A DNA stretch of 64,000 nucleotides from Liquidambar formosana (Eukaryota; Streptophyta; Magnoliopsida; Saxifragales; Altingiaceae), in contig CM077829.1 in assembly GCA_039720395.1 (NCBI GenBank), positions 21,240,685 to 21,304,684 of the forward strand, in the 5' to 3' direction. Position numbers and translations under genes: made by a program. Below are positions 43,533-57,156 of this stretch, in pieces. Under the pieces are notes generated by a model, which was not told where the DNA came from, did no database searches, and saw nothing but the letters and a program-made list of their open reading frames with translations. The stretch's first letter is position 1. The number at the start of each line of letters is the position of its first letter.

Positions 43533-46500
43533 TGTCACACCCCATTTTTGCCACCTTAGCTAGGGTTTGCCATTTCATGTGTCTTTTTGTTTTCTTTTTG
43601 AGTCTAGTCTTTTGCATTGAGTTTCTAGAGTCTTGAGGATGATGTGTATGAATTTTGGTTCGATTTGGAGTTGATCTTGACGGTTAATAAGAACTTTTGT
43701 GACTTGAGGGGCATAATCGTCTTTTAGGTCACAAACTTTCCATTTGACCTTGAAATGATCTCCAAGTTGCCAATTGGAGTTCATATGGATACATTTGAGG
43801 TATTTGTGGGTTCAATTCGATGAATTGATGGTTCGGGATTAGAATGGCTCAATATAGCTCAGGTTGGTTAAGAGACTTATTTCGGGTTAGCTCGAATTGG
43901 CTCATGACTTTCACTCTATGACTACTCATTTGACCTTGATTAGTCTTAATTTCTTCCCCAAATGTGTTTAGGGAGGTTGAATTTCGAATTGGAAAGCATT
44001 TGGTGCAACCCTATGTGCACACCTAAGCTATGCGACAGTGAGGCATAGCGGTTAATCGCTTTTGTAGGACCTAACCATGTAGCCATGGCTAGGGTTTCTT
44101 TCCCTCAAGTGACTCAAATTACATTCCCCTTCAAAACACGGTTGTTTTAGCTTTCGTTTCGTCAAAATCGGAGTTAATTTGAGCCCGAAAACACATTTGG
44201 AAGTCGAAAAGGTCAAAAATGGGCGTAAGCTGACAAGGCCTCGGGTGACCACCTAGGCCTGGATGGCTAGCCGCCTAGGCCCGGTGGCTAGCCGCCCAGC
44301 CCCAGGTGGTCACCTGAGCCACTTTCCTTTTTTGAGTGCTGAAGCAGATCCCTTCCTATTTCCTCGAATTTGTCCGCCTCCAGCCGCCATTTAACCCTAT
44401 TTTCAGCCCTATTTGACCTACTTGAGCCCCAAGGGAACCTCTAATAGCCCTTGGATCAATACCTAGGGTTTTAATCCCAACCATTGAGGGTTTCCCCTCA
44501 AACCCTACAAATACCCCCTTATGTTTTAGCATTAGGGGAGGCACTTGGAGGATTTTTTGGAGACTTGGAGGCTATGACAGCCATCCTTAGGGTAGTTTAA
44601 CCTAAATTCTAAGTGAGAGAGTGAAGGAGAGAGCTTGAAGGAAGGCTGGAGCTTTGCTTGGAGGCTTGAAGGAGAGCTTTTCAACTTGTCCACAAGACAA
44701 GAAGAGGAGTTCTACAGCAGCAACCATAGGTATACCTCTCCCTCTCTCTCTTTTCTTTGAAATTAGGGTTTTTTGCATAGAATAGCATTATTTCATGTTC
44801 AAGCTTATGTTTTTATCATGTGTTGATGCTTCTAATGCTTAAAATACATGATTAGAATAATATTTGTGGCTGGATTTGCATGATATAATGTTATTTCATG
44901 TGATTTTATGTGTAGTTGTGTTTTTAGCGTTTCTAGAGTTTGTTCTAGGGTTTTGCATTGAATAGCTATGATTTTATGTTAAAGCATATGTTTTTATCAT
45001 GTTTTGCTACTTCTATTATTTAGTATGCATGATTAGGATGATGTTTATGGGCTGTTTAGCATGCTAAAGTGTTATTCCATGCGATTTACTGCATAGTTGA
45101 GATTCTAGGGTTTCTCTTGTGCTGAAATTGAGTTTATGCTTAGAATAGCATTATTTCATGTGAAAGCCTATGTCTTTATCATGTGTGGATCATTTTATTG
45201 GTTAATATGCATGGATTGAATGCTGTTCATATTCTGTTTTGCATGGTTTATAGTTATTTCATGTGATTTCATGCACAAGTGTGATTCTAGGGTTTCATTC
45301 ATCCTTGTTTTAGGAAAGTTGCATATAGCATGATAGCTTAGGGCTTTTCTTTGTCTCTTCTTCATAGTTGCTATATATGTGCTGCATATTAGATAACTAT
45401 GATGTTTTTGCATCCATAATAGTTGATTTTAGGGTTTTTTGCATATCATTGCATATAGGGCTGAATTAGGGTTTATGTTATTTCATGATTCGTGTTGTTT
45501 GCATGATTTATGGGTAACTTTGAGCTTTATTTCAATTCTGTCCAGAACTGTTTAATGGCTTTAATGATGTATTGTGAGCATGTGTTAGCCTATGTTTAAG
45601 CATGATAATTGCTTGGTGAGAAACTAGGTTTGTTCGTTGGTATTTTTGGTGTGTTTTGCATGCAAATTGCAGGTACATGACAGGTACAAACCCATAGAAT
45701 GTGGGATATGACAGGTGCAATTACCCCACCAATGTGGGGTGGTTATTTTGGCTATTGTAAGATGAAATCTTGCAAAATAAAGTAATTACCCTATGCAATA
45801 GGGTGGTTATTTTGACAGGTTGCTTTTGCTTAAAGGTAAGTAGGGTATGAGAGTGCCCCAATTCACCCTTCTTTCATTTCCTTGAAACTTTCCCTCTCTC
45901 CCCCCTAGGGTTGTTTCCTAATAGGGGAATATGGTAAGTCTCTAAAGTTTCCATTCATGAAAAAATCCCTTTTCAAAATAAAAGTTTCTGTCTTTACTTG
46001 AAATTCCATATTTCCTAAAGATTTTTTTAGAATCATTTATCTTTGGAAACTCTTTTATCTATGAAAGGAAACTTAGGGTTTACCATAGACCTTTATTAGG
46101 TTCTAACCCTATTCCCTTTCGAACTACATGGACTTTGATCCATGTATTTCTATACATGGTACGTAGGCGCTCTTCGTGAGGTTCAAGTCCGCCCTAGGAT
46201 ACTAAGTATCCTAGGTTTTCTTTCCCCTCTTTCTTTTTTCTGTTTTCTTTGACTTATTTGCTTATATGAATGAATGAATGGATGATATGCATGCTGTCTT
46301 TTGATGATAATTGATGATTTGTATGTGTTTAAGACTTTGATTTAGCCCAATTAAATTAAGAGACCGTTTAGGGCGATATGGGTGCCTATAGGCTTTGCCT
46401 AGAACCTTCCCATATCGTAACTTAGCCTTCGAATCCACCATCTTTGATTTCCAAAAGACTTTTCGCCTTTCCATTTTTAAACATGGAGTCATTCAATTGT

Positions 46501-46630
46501 TTTCTTAAAACAAACTGTTTTTAGGGTTTTCCTTGTTTCCTTTAAAAAATAAGGTGGCGACTCCTTTCCTTTTTCTAACTTCTATATATTTCTCTTTCCA
46601 ATCCCTTGTGGCCCACTTTTTCGGGGTCCA
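43533..46630 (+). repeat. 3' LTR of Gypsy copy H (3098 bp)
   Basis: Starts tgtcacacccc and ends ttttcggggtcca; the final bases are changed from the ggggttcaca of the young element. It contains the palindrome (44240-44318) with one arm shortened and a decayed TATA. Tandem units with gttatttcatg/aagcctatgttttt phrases lie between 44770 and 45260. Small ORFs on the minus strand (such as those near 44052-44252 and 45195-45413) are LTR noise. Confidence 0.88.
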
Positions 46631-47446
46631 CCCTGCCTGTTTCTTATAGTTAGTATCGATTAATGACGTTAATTTGGATATGTTAAGCGAATATTAATTC
46701 TCATGATTTCATAGTAATTTTATCTACTTGCAGTGTTTCTTATATTTAGTCCCAGGATTAGTTTAGGCTGTACCCTATTTTCAGGAATCTGAGATGTCTA
46801 CGAGTTGCGTACGCCTTCCTCATGGATGTGTACACACCCCATTAAGACCGACAGTCTTTTGCTCGCTAGGGTGTTCTGCATATTAGTGTTTAGGATTTTC
46901 CTTTCTTGATTGTTATTATTGTCCAGAATTATTAATGCATGTGGGTTATCTGAGTATAGCTAACAGAAGTGCAGGTACAGGAATGCAAAAGGTGCGTACG
47001 CAACTGGCATAGGTGTGTACACACCACGTTGATTTTAAGCAGCAAGCCTGTTCTCTGGTTTTCATTCTGTTTAGCCTTATTATATTATTCCTGACTGTCC
47101 ATCCTGCATGTTTTATTCATTATTGCATGATATAATTGCCACATGTTTTGGGGTTGATTTTAATTGAATATTGAATTAATTATGGCCAATAGTAACATGT
47201 AGGGGGTGGGTTTCAACTGGGCACTGTCGGGTGCTTAACACCTTCCCGATGATGTACCCTAGCTCCGAACCCAAATCTCTAGTTATGACGAGCTAGACCC
47301 TGCTAGGGTTCATTGCTCCCAGATAGTAACTGGGTGGCAACTCCTCTTCGCAATTAGCTTTTCAAGGCTAGTTACGTATTCTCGAACCATCACGGTGGTT
47401 AAAAATATTTCTCTTTAGGGTGTGGTGCTCACACCACGTGGGTCTA
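46631..47446 (+). other. Unidentified 816 bp, resembles the tail of another large LTR
   Basis: No ORF, and no match to the other repeats in the window. It contains gggcactgtcgggtgcttaa, accttcccgatg and ggtggcaactcctcttcgc, followed by accatcacggtggtta and ggtgtggtgctcacaccac. These phrases are of the kind found at the R-U5 end of Ogre-like LTRs. It ends cacgtgggtcta, which rejoins gtagtacatgatta at 57152 to form a leader phrase also present at 23183-23210. It is probably part of an older element rearranged with F. Confidence 0.45.
47442..47446. repeat. Target site duplication of Copia C (left)
   Basis: gtcta here is repeated at 57152-57156, right outside the TG...CA ends of the two LTRs. 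Confidence 0.95.
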
Positions 47447-49104
47447 TGTTAGGATTATGCCCTAGAGCCAATCATAGAGATGATTGTTTAGGGATTAGGA
47501 ACAATCATTTGATTTCATTCATGTATGTCACATTTATTATTGATTTAATAAAAGGGCTTATTCTATTATGTTTATATGTATCATTTATATTTACATAATA
47601 TGTCCATGGAGTTAGAGTTGAGAATATGGAATTACAAAGAGTTGTAATTTTGAGACTATAGATATATCTCTGTACTAAACTCCTAAAGCATTCCTAGTTG
47701 AAGGTTCACTATGATGGACAATAATGAACCATAGGACTAGCACTTGTTAGGCTGACTCTATAGGAGGATAGCTAGTCTCAAGCTATTTGTGTGGAGACAC
47801 TACAACCAACAAGTGGGTGCCTATTGCAAGAATAGGTACACTGAATGTGACCAAAGATATGAGATAAACTGAATGGAGTTTTATCCTGCCTGTCAATCAG
47901 TTTCTCATTGTTATAGTGGTACAAGTAATCCTTAGACCTGTGACACCATAGTTGCCTTATGCATGTAGCTTTAGAAGTTTGATAACACTAAGTGCAGATC
48001 CTATTCAGGGGTCTGCAAAGGTGTTCATTGGCCCTACTGCTATGTGTGTGAAGGCATGTGAGTGATCAACAAGGGATCCATCACTCTCAGGAAAAAAGAG
48101 AGAATGTCTCATATAGCATTCATAATATAACTCATTAAATCCATGGCCATGGTAGGATGAATATGAAAAGAGTTTCATGAGTTCATCAATGAGTTGATAT
48201 CTATAAATGAGTATAAAGTAATTGAACTAGGGACTTGACAGACTTCCATGTCCTATTAGTTCAATTGGAGACATTGTGTTGAAGGAAGGATGCAATTGTA
48301 ACCTATAAACTATAACAGAAGGGTTCATTGTAAATGACTATTCACCTCATTAAGGACCACACCATGAGCCATATGCTAGGTGTTACTCATGGTTAGTAGA
48401 AGCCCTAATTGATATAAGTGAGTTATAATCAATTAGGGAATTGGAAGGAGTTCCAATTAGACCCTAAATGGAAAGAGTTCTATTGTGCACACCTCGTGCT
48501 ATTCCTACTACTTAATGATGTGAACCCAATGGGTCACACACTCATCATGCAAGAAGGGCTTTAAAGTCTATGAGAGAAAGGGTTTTAGTGAATAAAGAAT
48601 AGTTCTTTATAGGCCTATTTGTATTTGATACAAATAATAGGGGTTAATGTGCAATTAAGTGTAATTACACATAACCCTATTAGGGTTTCTTCCACATGGC
48701 TAGCCCCCTTTAGTGGGCTGCCTATATAAGTCACACTTATGTGTGACATGGCATAAGAGGCTTGCACAATAAACCCTAGCCGTCCAGCCCCTTGGAGGCT
48801 CTCTTCTCTCTCTCTCTCTTCTCCACCTCTAGCAACAACAAGGAAGAAGAAAGAAAAGGCTTGAAGCTCTAGCTAGGTGTGGATACCGTTGGAGGCAGCA
48901 CACTTGGGCTGCTCATTCACCGCTGTCCGGAGTAGAAGCTTGGAGCAAAACGGAGAAGACAAAAATCCTGTAAGTGTTCTAACCCTCTTCGTAGTTAGGG
49001 TTTGATTTTGTGTTATGCATAGTTAGATTCATGGGATTGGGAATCGTAGGAAAAAATTTTTATATTCCGCACTTCTATTTTTCCCTCTTGTTCGATTCCC
49101 AACA
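47447..49104 (+). repeat. Copia C 5' LTR (1658 bp)
   Basis: Starts tgttaggattatgccc and ends gattcccaaca. It has a TATA box tatataag at 48723-48730 and a (tc)n leader 48803-48828. An aagtgt/tctaaccctc region lies before the end. Confidence 0.95.
48723..48730 (+). promoter_or_regulatory. TATA box of Copia C 5' LTR
   Basis: tatataag in gctgcctatataagtcac. The CT-rich run starting about 75 bp downstream fits a transcribed leader. An identical copy is at 56770-56777 in the 3' LTR. Confidence 0.7.
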
Positions 49105-49105
49105 G

Positions 49106-49118
49106 TGGTATCAGAGCC
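49106..49118 (+). other. Primer binding site of Copia C (initiator-Met tRNA)
   Basis: tggtatcagagcc lies one base after the LTR end. This is the usual initiator-Met primer site of plant Copia elements. Confidence 0.9.
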
Positions 49119-52100
49119 ATGATTATGCATAATACAAAATACATATGGGCTGGTTATTATGGTGTAGTTGAATGATTCAAAAATCTGGAAAATTTTTCTG
49201 CATAATTGGTTTTCCTCCATGGCTGAACCTAGGGTTTGGAACCCTAGGTCAATTCTCTTCTACTCCTCTTCTAATTGATGGTTAAGTGTAGCCATGGATG
49301 CAATAGGTTGCATAGGGTTTGAGTTTGGAGAAGAAGAATAAGGAAACTAGGGTTTTATAAAACTGTTATGAACAGTTTTCATGGTTGCCATGAAAAACCG
49401 TCATCTTGTTTTGCCTGCCGAATTCAGAGTTCTTCTCCAAAATTTTCGAGCCATATATGGTTAGAAAGCTCTTTGAATAAGCTTTCCAACCCAACAAACG
49501 GTGCGTCAATCCGAGTTCTGTAGTGAAAGTTATGAATTTTTTACTACAGGCTGTCTGGAAAGACAGTTTTGCTCGGGAATGATGCAATAGCCACAACTTT
49601 GAGTTATTGATGGAGATCAAAGGCATGGCAATGGTTGCCACCACTTGGCTTATGTTCTAGACATGGTAGGAAAAGGTTCCCAAGCATTTAGATGCATCAT
49701 AATTGGATTAAGATGCTAGAACAGAAGGAAGAAGGAGAAGAACACCATGGAGGCTGAATCTGGGTTTTAGAACCCTAAGGTTCTTGCAATTAATTCTAAT
49801 TAAAACTGCTGTATTTATGATGGAAGATCATTGTAGGATCATTATATATCATGTGTATATGATTTTCTTTAAGTTTCAAAAAGGTTTTGATGGAAAAATA
49901 TTCAAAAAGTTTGAAAATTTTTCATGAACAGCATAGCAGATTTTCTCTGCAGAAAAGTCATCAATAGAGTTTTGATTAGAACTTGAGTTAGGGAACTCCA
50001 AATTGCATGAAACCAATTGCATTAGTTTCCTAAGACATGTAGGATACTGGAAAAATTCGTTTGGTAGCCTAATTCATTCATCTTGCTGGGTATTAAATCA
50101 ATTTCTGACAATGGACAGCATGCTGTAAATTTCTGGGCAGCCTACTGTTGTTTTAATTGTTTAGAACAATTGGTGATGATTTGATCATCCAAACCTCTTC
50201 TATTAGCTTAGTATTTCATGTAGGGACATGATACAAAAGCTGGTTTCAATGAAGGAGTTGAATTGATAAGGATTTAGAAGCTATTGTGACCTTCAAGGTC
50301 TGCAACAATGGCTCCAGCAATGGGTTTTGGAAACCCTGATTGTTCTTGATGATGGCAGCCACTTCCACCACTTCTCACATGTCCAGAGGCTTGTCCCACA
50401 CCCCTAGGATGTTCTCCCATGACTGGCTATGGCCTCCCACAGTCGTTGGTGGCCATGGCAGCCTAGCCAAGCTCAGGCAGCCCCCGGGTAGTGACGGCTG
50501 CATAGAGTTAAGGATGAAACCCTAATTTTGAGTTAATGATGAAACCCTAATTTCATTATGGCATTAATTAAAACCCTAATTGGAATATTAATTACCTTAA
50601 TTAAGAGTTAATGATTGGTCATTAAATGACCAATCATGGTTATTAATTGTTAGGGCATAATTAATACCATGAATGATGTCTAGGGTTAGGGTTTTGATAA
50701 CCCTAATTAGTGTAATTAATTAAGGGTAATAAATACCCTATTTGGCATTAATTAAACCCTAATCCCTTTTATTAAATACCGTATGAACCTAGGGTTTTAA
50801 TGATTGGTCATTAAATGACCAATCATAAGGCATTTAATGATTAGGGCTTGCATTTAGGGTTTAGGGTTATGCATTTAGGGTTTAGGGTTTTAGGAAACCC
50901 TAATACACTAATTCATCATTTAATTGATTTTAGTTAATTCCCATGTTAATTATTTAATTAATATTGATTAATTTTATAATGTTTTAAATGGTTTAAAATA
51001 CAATTGGGGATTAAATTAAAATCTAGAAATTCTTAATTAAATGAAATTGTTTTGTTTAAATAAGGAAACCCTAATATTGGATATTAGAGTTATTTTAGGA
51101 AACTTTATATATTTCTATTAATTTGATTAATTGAAACTAAATGTCTTAAATGTTAGGACTTTATTTAATTCTGGATATTTTTGTTTAAACCTAATAAGAT
51201 TAGGATGCATTAATGAGATTAATGTAAATCATTCAAGAGAATTACCATAATGCCCATATGTTTTAATGCTTACAGTTTTTCTTTACGTTATGCAATGAGA
51301 TTGTATGTATGTGTTTGGATGATGATTATGGACTATACCCCTTAAACCAATTGTGATTGGCCGTCTTATGAATGGGTTATAATAATTTTTCAAGAGTTGT
51401 AATTTTATTATGGTGATGTAATTTATTATTTGGGGCTTGCATGCCACCTTCCCTCTCTCTCTATCATTCTCTTATGTACCCCACATTCCCCTTATGTATC
51501 CCTTTCTTTAAATTATATAAATGTTATGTAATTGAGAGCGCACTAAGGAGCATGGTGGACCCAAAGGAGTATGATGGAGCCCAACAAGCCAATGGTGGAG
51601 ACCAACAAGCCAATGGTGGAGACCATCAAGCCAAGGGAGCAGATTGAAGGACTTGAAAGCTTAGAGAAGTTTTTCAAGAAAGCATGCATGTTACGAATGG
51701 TTTATTTTACGATCACCTACACCCACCTTAGACCTTGGATTCAATCTATTGGCTTGGATTGAATCCTCTCAAAGTCCATAATCATCATAGTGGGAGCTTT
51801 AATTTATGAGATAATTGTATTAGCTCCAATACCATAGTTTGGTATATGTTACCTATTCACTTAGGGACTAATATCAAAATATGGTACTTTATATATGTTG
51901 ATATATAATAGCATGCGATGTATGATTTATAATAGCATGAGATGTATGATTATAAATAGCATAATTTATATGTTTAAATTTTGATACATAGGATGCATGT
52001 TAATTTGATGAGACCCTTTAAAACCCCTCTTATTTAATATTAAGTTGAAAATGGAGAAGTCATTGGGGAATGAATTCTTCATTGCCTTCCATCATTATAG

Positions 52101-52621
52101 GATCATCTAACGTCCCTTAATGTGGGTACCTGGCTGCAGACATGTAGGAGCTACCCATGTTAAAGACATTACTTGAAACTATCACATATGAGATATCATG
52201 GGGTGCCTAAACTGGTATATACCAAGAAACTAACATGTGAGGTATATATTTGGCGAAACATACCTGTGTGAATGATGGGTTTAACTTAACTAGGGAAGTA
52301 TTCCAAGAAACTAACATGTGAGGTGTATGTTCCCTAGAGGCAAAATGATTGGAACTTGCTTATGAAGCAATAGACAAAGAGTTGTCTTCTTATTGTGGGT
52401 TAGAAGTCAAGAAACTAACATGTGAGGCTTCTAGGTCATAGTGGGACCCCAATCCCCATTAGGAATGAGATTGCCGAATTCCATTAGAGGGTGTATGGAA
52501 TTTGATAAAATAGTGGGAGGTACCATTTGATTAAAGACCCAATCATTATGGATAAAAATGAAATCTAATTCTTTGTTTATGTAGATTACCTAATTACTCA
52601 CCTCAAAACCCCTATTTCCTA
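49119..52621 (+). other. Copia C leader and non-coding 5' part
   Basis: Holds no gene. Contains palindromes tggtcatt...aatgacca (50608-50636, 50801-50826) and a ttagggttt-rich stretch (50680-50910). A copy of the leader with ccacattcccctt (51480) follows, and a stretch 51820-51980 with repeated 'atagcat(g)agatgtatgatt' units has no counterpart in Copia A. The three shared-loop hairpins are at 52216-52248, about 52297-52327 and 52402-52431. Confidence 0.7.
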
Positions 52622-55493
52622 ATATAGGATATTGATAGTTTGACTAAACCCGATTTCTTTGATTGACTTAGGAAATTGAGAATTGTTCTCAATTTCAAAA
52701 GATTGTTTATATGCTATTAGACCTTTTATTAAAGGCCCTCCATAAAACATCCTAAGAAGAAAAAGACACTATGCGCAATTGGCATCTTGTTGCCATGCTA
52801 TATGATAGTATTGATGACTAATGAGCTTCAGAAGGAAAATTAGTCAATGCAAGTGCCTTTGATGTCCTACATCACATACAAAGGTTGTATTATGAGTGAA
52901 ATAATACTATAAAGTATAGTACTTGTAAAGGACTTCTTCTGGACTAGGATGTAATAAAAGTTGTTTATTAATAATCATTCTTTTGAAAAATGATTAATCA
53001 CATAAAATAGCTTGAGAAGCTAGATGTGATTTAAAATGGAAGCATAGAGGAAAGCAAGTCTTGAAAAGTCAAAGACAAAGAAATATAATTATTTTGTAGT
53101 AAATATAAGGTATTGTAAAGGGAACTTGATAAAGTATCAGTCTTCCTAGAAGAACCAAACTTTTGAAGTTTTGGTTCATGCTCTAAACTAAATTGTTGGT
53201 TAGTTCTGCTTCTTGGTTTTTGGATTCTAGTATAATCTAAATCGAAGCAGAAAGTTAAGTAGATAATAAGTTACCTTTAAAAATTTTAATAGAGCAAGAG
53301 TTGCTAGATTAATTTTGGGAACTTATTTCTTAACTAAGTCATTTAAGACATTCTAGAAATTTGATTACCGAATTTAAATGACTAATTAGAGCGAATGCAA
53401 CGTATTCCGAGAATACAAGAGATGTAGAGACTCTCATTTAAATGTAACGATTATGACTTGGTTATGAGATGACCAAACCCATCTTTTACTTGGTGAAGTG
53501 AATGAGTTACATTTATAATTTGACTATACATTGTGATGTATACAGTCATGTAGAGCATGCATTCAATTATAGTAGACTCATCTTAGAATACCATAGCTCA
53601 ATGGTGAATCTAAGAGAACAAATTGAACCCTATTAAGATATGGTTTGATCCATGATGAGTTTTACTAATGTATCCATCTAGGATATACCTTAAAATTGCT
53701 ACATATTGATAATTTAGGGTTCACTCCAGTTTTATCCCAATTATATCAGATATGATATGGGAAGAAACCCAACTTAAAGAAGTTAAGGCTTGGGCTTGTG
53801 CTACGTTTGTCTGGAAACATAATGTAGACAATCTGGAAATAAGGTCAAGTAAGTGTTGAATTGTGGTATATCCTAAAAGTGGTTGGGATAGTATTTCTAT
53901 TACTCTAATGAACAAAAGTTGTCCATTAGGATGATTGCTGGATTTTCTTGCGAAAGAGTTCATTCAAGAAAGATGCAAAAGTAGATAGAATTTACAGAAT
54001 TGTTTGTAAAGCCACAAACCAACAAAGATCCAACCCTTGCCCCTATTGAGGCAAAACCTTTAATTACACCACATTCTTTTCATAGATCAAATTGGATATT
54101 TCTTTAACATAAGAGAGATATTGTATCTCCATTAGAATGTGAAAGAATTGTTCTTTGGTGATAAAGATCACCAAGATAATCCTATTGATTATGATTAGGC
54201 GATGTTTGACATCAACTTGAGAAATGACTAAGAGTCATTAAATCCAATATGGACAGGTAGAGACCTAAAAGGCTTGGCTATTTAAGAATGTTTTCAACAT
54301 AGGCAAAAAGTTGTCTATAAAGAAACTTGTTTGATAATAGTTATGCTGAAATCCATTTGGATCTTGTTATCTATAAACACACATTTTGAATATGAGATAT
54401 GTCAAAAAGGATATAAAGATGTTATATCAAATGGTGAAAAACCATAAAAGTGTGTAAGTTATAGAAGTCTATTAATAGACTACAAGGTTCTCATAATTAG
54501 AACATCTATAAAGTTGAAGTAATCAAATTGTTTGATTTCTCTCATTGTATAGATGTACCATGAGTGTATAAAAGGTTAGTGGGAGTGCGATCGTTTTTCT
54601 TTATCCTAAGTATAGATGACATCCTAATCATTATGAATGATATATGAATGACATCCTAATCGTTTTGGTTTTTTGAGAAAAACTAATTCATGAAAGATTT
54701 GGCAGAAGCATCCAACAAGATCTATAGAGATAGATCATATAGATTGCTAAGCATCTCCAAATCATCAAACATAGTTGAAATGTTGAAGGAGTTCAACATG
54801 GAGAATTCTAAGGGAGGTCTGATTTACTTCAGATAAGAATTCATTATTCAAGGGCATATGCCCTAGGATAACACAAGTAAGGTTCTTAAAGTGTTAAAAA
54901 GCCTTATTCTACACTATGTATTGAACCTGATATCTATTATGTTGTAATTGTTACAAATAGTTATCAATCAATTCAAATTTGGAATATTGGATTGTATATG
55001 GAAATTGTAAACTCATAGTAGATGGGTATATGGATTTGGATATAATCCATATGGGGTATATTTTATATTCACTTTAGTTGGTGAAATACTTAATGGAAGA
55101 ACTGTATGAAAGATACAGTGAATTCCATTATTAAGGGTGAATTAATTGTCGCATTGTCTAGGAGACTGTTTGGATCTATAAGTTCATTTAGAACTTAGAG
55201 TTGTTCCTTCCATTGAGTTGCCCACACCTTGTTTTGTGACAACAATGGGTCTATAGCTCAAGTATAGGAATCACGGTCTCATCAAAAGTCCAAACTCATA
55301 GAGTGACAATTCCAAGTGATTAGAGGAATCATTGGAAGAGGTAATAGATACATTACAAAAGATATTATCTACAAAAGTTTTTGTAGACCTACTGACTAAA
55401 GCTTTAAAACATAATTGGTTATGTCTAAGACTAACATCTTGAGAAGATAGGTATGCGATACATGGTCGATTGGCTTTAGTGCAAGTGGGAGAT
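52622..55493 (+). pseudogene. Copia C gag/pol remnants
   Basis: A broken gag start (52622-52850) is followed by degenerate pol collinear with Copia A. It includes RT pieces (about 54610-54830, containing the EFNMENSKGG segment at about 54790-54820) and an RNase H piece with Cys-Asp-Asn-Asn-Gly (about 55232-55250). Stops and frameshifts interrupt every block. The site where the solo LTR sits in Copia A (aatgc, 52846-52850) is intact here. Confidence 0.75.
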
Positions 55494-57151
55494 TGTTAGG
55501 ATTATGCCCTAGAGCCAATCATAGAGATGATTGTTTAGGGATTAGGAACAATCATTTGATTTCATTCATGTATGTCACATTTATTATTGATTTAATAAAA
55601 GGGCTTATTCTATTATGTTTATATGTATCATTTATATTTACATAATATGTCCATGGAGTTAGAGTTGAGAATATGGAATTACAAAGAGTTGTAATTTTGA
55701 GACTATAGATATATCTCTGTACTAAACTCCTAAAGCATTCCTAGTTGAAGGTTCACTATGATGGACAATAATGAACCATAGGACTAGCACTTGTTAGGCT
55801 GACTCTATAGGAGGATAGCTAGTCTCAAGCTATTTGTGTGGAGACACTACAACCAACAAGTGGGTGCCTATTGCAAGAATAGGTACACTGAATGTGACCA
55901 AAGATATGAGATAAACTGAATGGAGTTTTATCCTGCCTGTCAATCAGTTTCTCATTGTTATAGTGGTACAAGTAATCCTTAGACCTGTGACACCATAGTT
56001 GCCTTATGCATGTAGCTTTAGAAGTTTGATAACACTAAGTGCAGATCCTATTCAGGGGTCTGCAAAGGTGTTCATTGGCCCTACTGCTATGTGTGTGAAG
56101 GCATGTGAGTGATCAACAAGGGATCCATCACTCTCAGGAAAAAAGAGAGAATGTCTCATATAGCATTCATAATATAACTCATTAAATCCATGGCCATGGT
56201 AGGATGAATATGAAAAGAGTTTCATGAGTTCATCAATGAGTTGATATCTATAAATGAGTATAAAGTAATTGAACTAGGGACTTGACAGACTTCCATGTCC
56301 TATTAGTTCAATTGGAGACATTGTGTTGAAGGAAGGATGCAATTGTAACCTATAAACTATAACAGAAGGGTTCATTGTAAATGACTATTCACCTCATTAA
56401 GGACCACACCATGAGCCATATGCTAGGTGTTACTCATGGTTAGTAGAAGCCCTAATTGATATAAGTGAGTTATAATCAATTAGGGAATTGGAAGGAGTTC
56501 CAATTAGACCCTAAATGGAAAGAGTTCTATTGTGCACACCTCGTGCTATTCCTACTACTTAATGATGTGAACCCAATGGGTCACACACTCATCATGCAAG
56601 AAGGGCTTTAAAGTCTATGAGAGAAAGGGTTTTAGTGAATAAAGAATAGTTCTTTATAGGCCTATTTGTATTTGATACAAATAATAGGGGTTAATGTGCA
56701 ATTAAGTGTAATTACACATAACCCTATTAGGGTTTCTTCCACATGGCTAGCCCCCTTTAGTGGGCTGCCTATATAAGTCACACTTATGTGTGACATGGCA
56801 TAAGAGGCTTGCACAATAAACCCTAGCCGTCCAGCCCCTTGGAGGCTCTCTTCTCTCTCTCTCTCTTCTCCACCTCTAGCAACAACAAGGAAGAAGAAAG
56901 AAAAGGCTTGAAGCTCTAGCTAGGTGTGGATACCGTTGGAGGCAGCACACTTGGGCTGCTCATTCACCGCTGTCCGGAGTAGAAGCTTGGAGCAAAACGG
57001 AGAAGACAAAAATCCTGTAAGTGTTCTAACCCTCTTCGTAGTTAGGGTTTGATTTTGTGTTATGCATAGTTAGATTCATGGGATTGGGAATCGTAGGAAA
57101 AAATTTTTATATTCCGCACTTCTATTTTTCCCTCTTGTTCGATTCCCAACA
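55494..57151 (+). repeat. Copia C 3' LTR (1658 bp)
   Basis: Same start, length and sequence as 47447-49104 as far as can be read. It is followed by the target copy gtcta (57152-57156). Confidence 0.95.
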
Positions 57152-57156
57152 GTCTA

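Larger units (their letters stand above)
47447..57151 (+). mobile_element. Copia element C, full length, very young, non-coding
   Basis: The 9705 bp element has two LTRs of 1658 bp each (47447-49104 and 55494-57151). They appear identical base for base wherever I compared them, and a perfect 5 bp target duplication flanks the element. Primer site tggtatcagagcc (49106-49118) fits initiator-Met tRNA, and the purine tract aagtgggagat is 55483-55493. The 6.4 kb between is non-coding: a leader with palindromes and hairpins, a broken gag, and scattered pol remnants, all collinear with Copia A. Identical LTRs with no working genes mean it was copied by enzymes supplied by another element. Confidence 0.95.
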
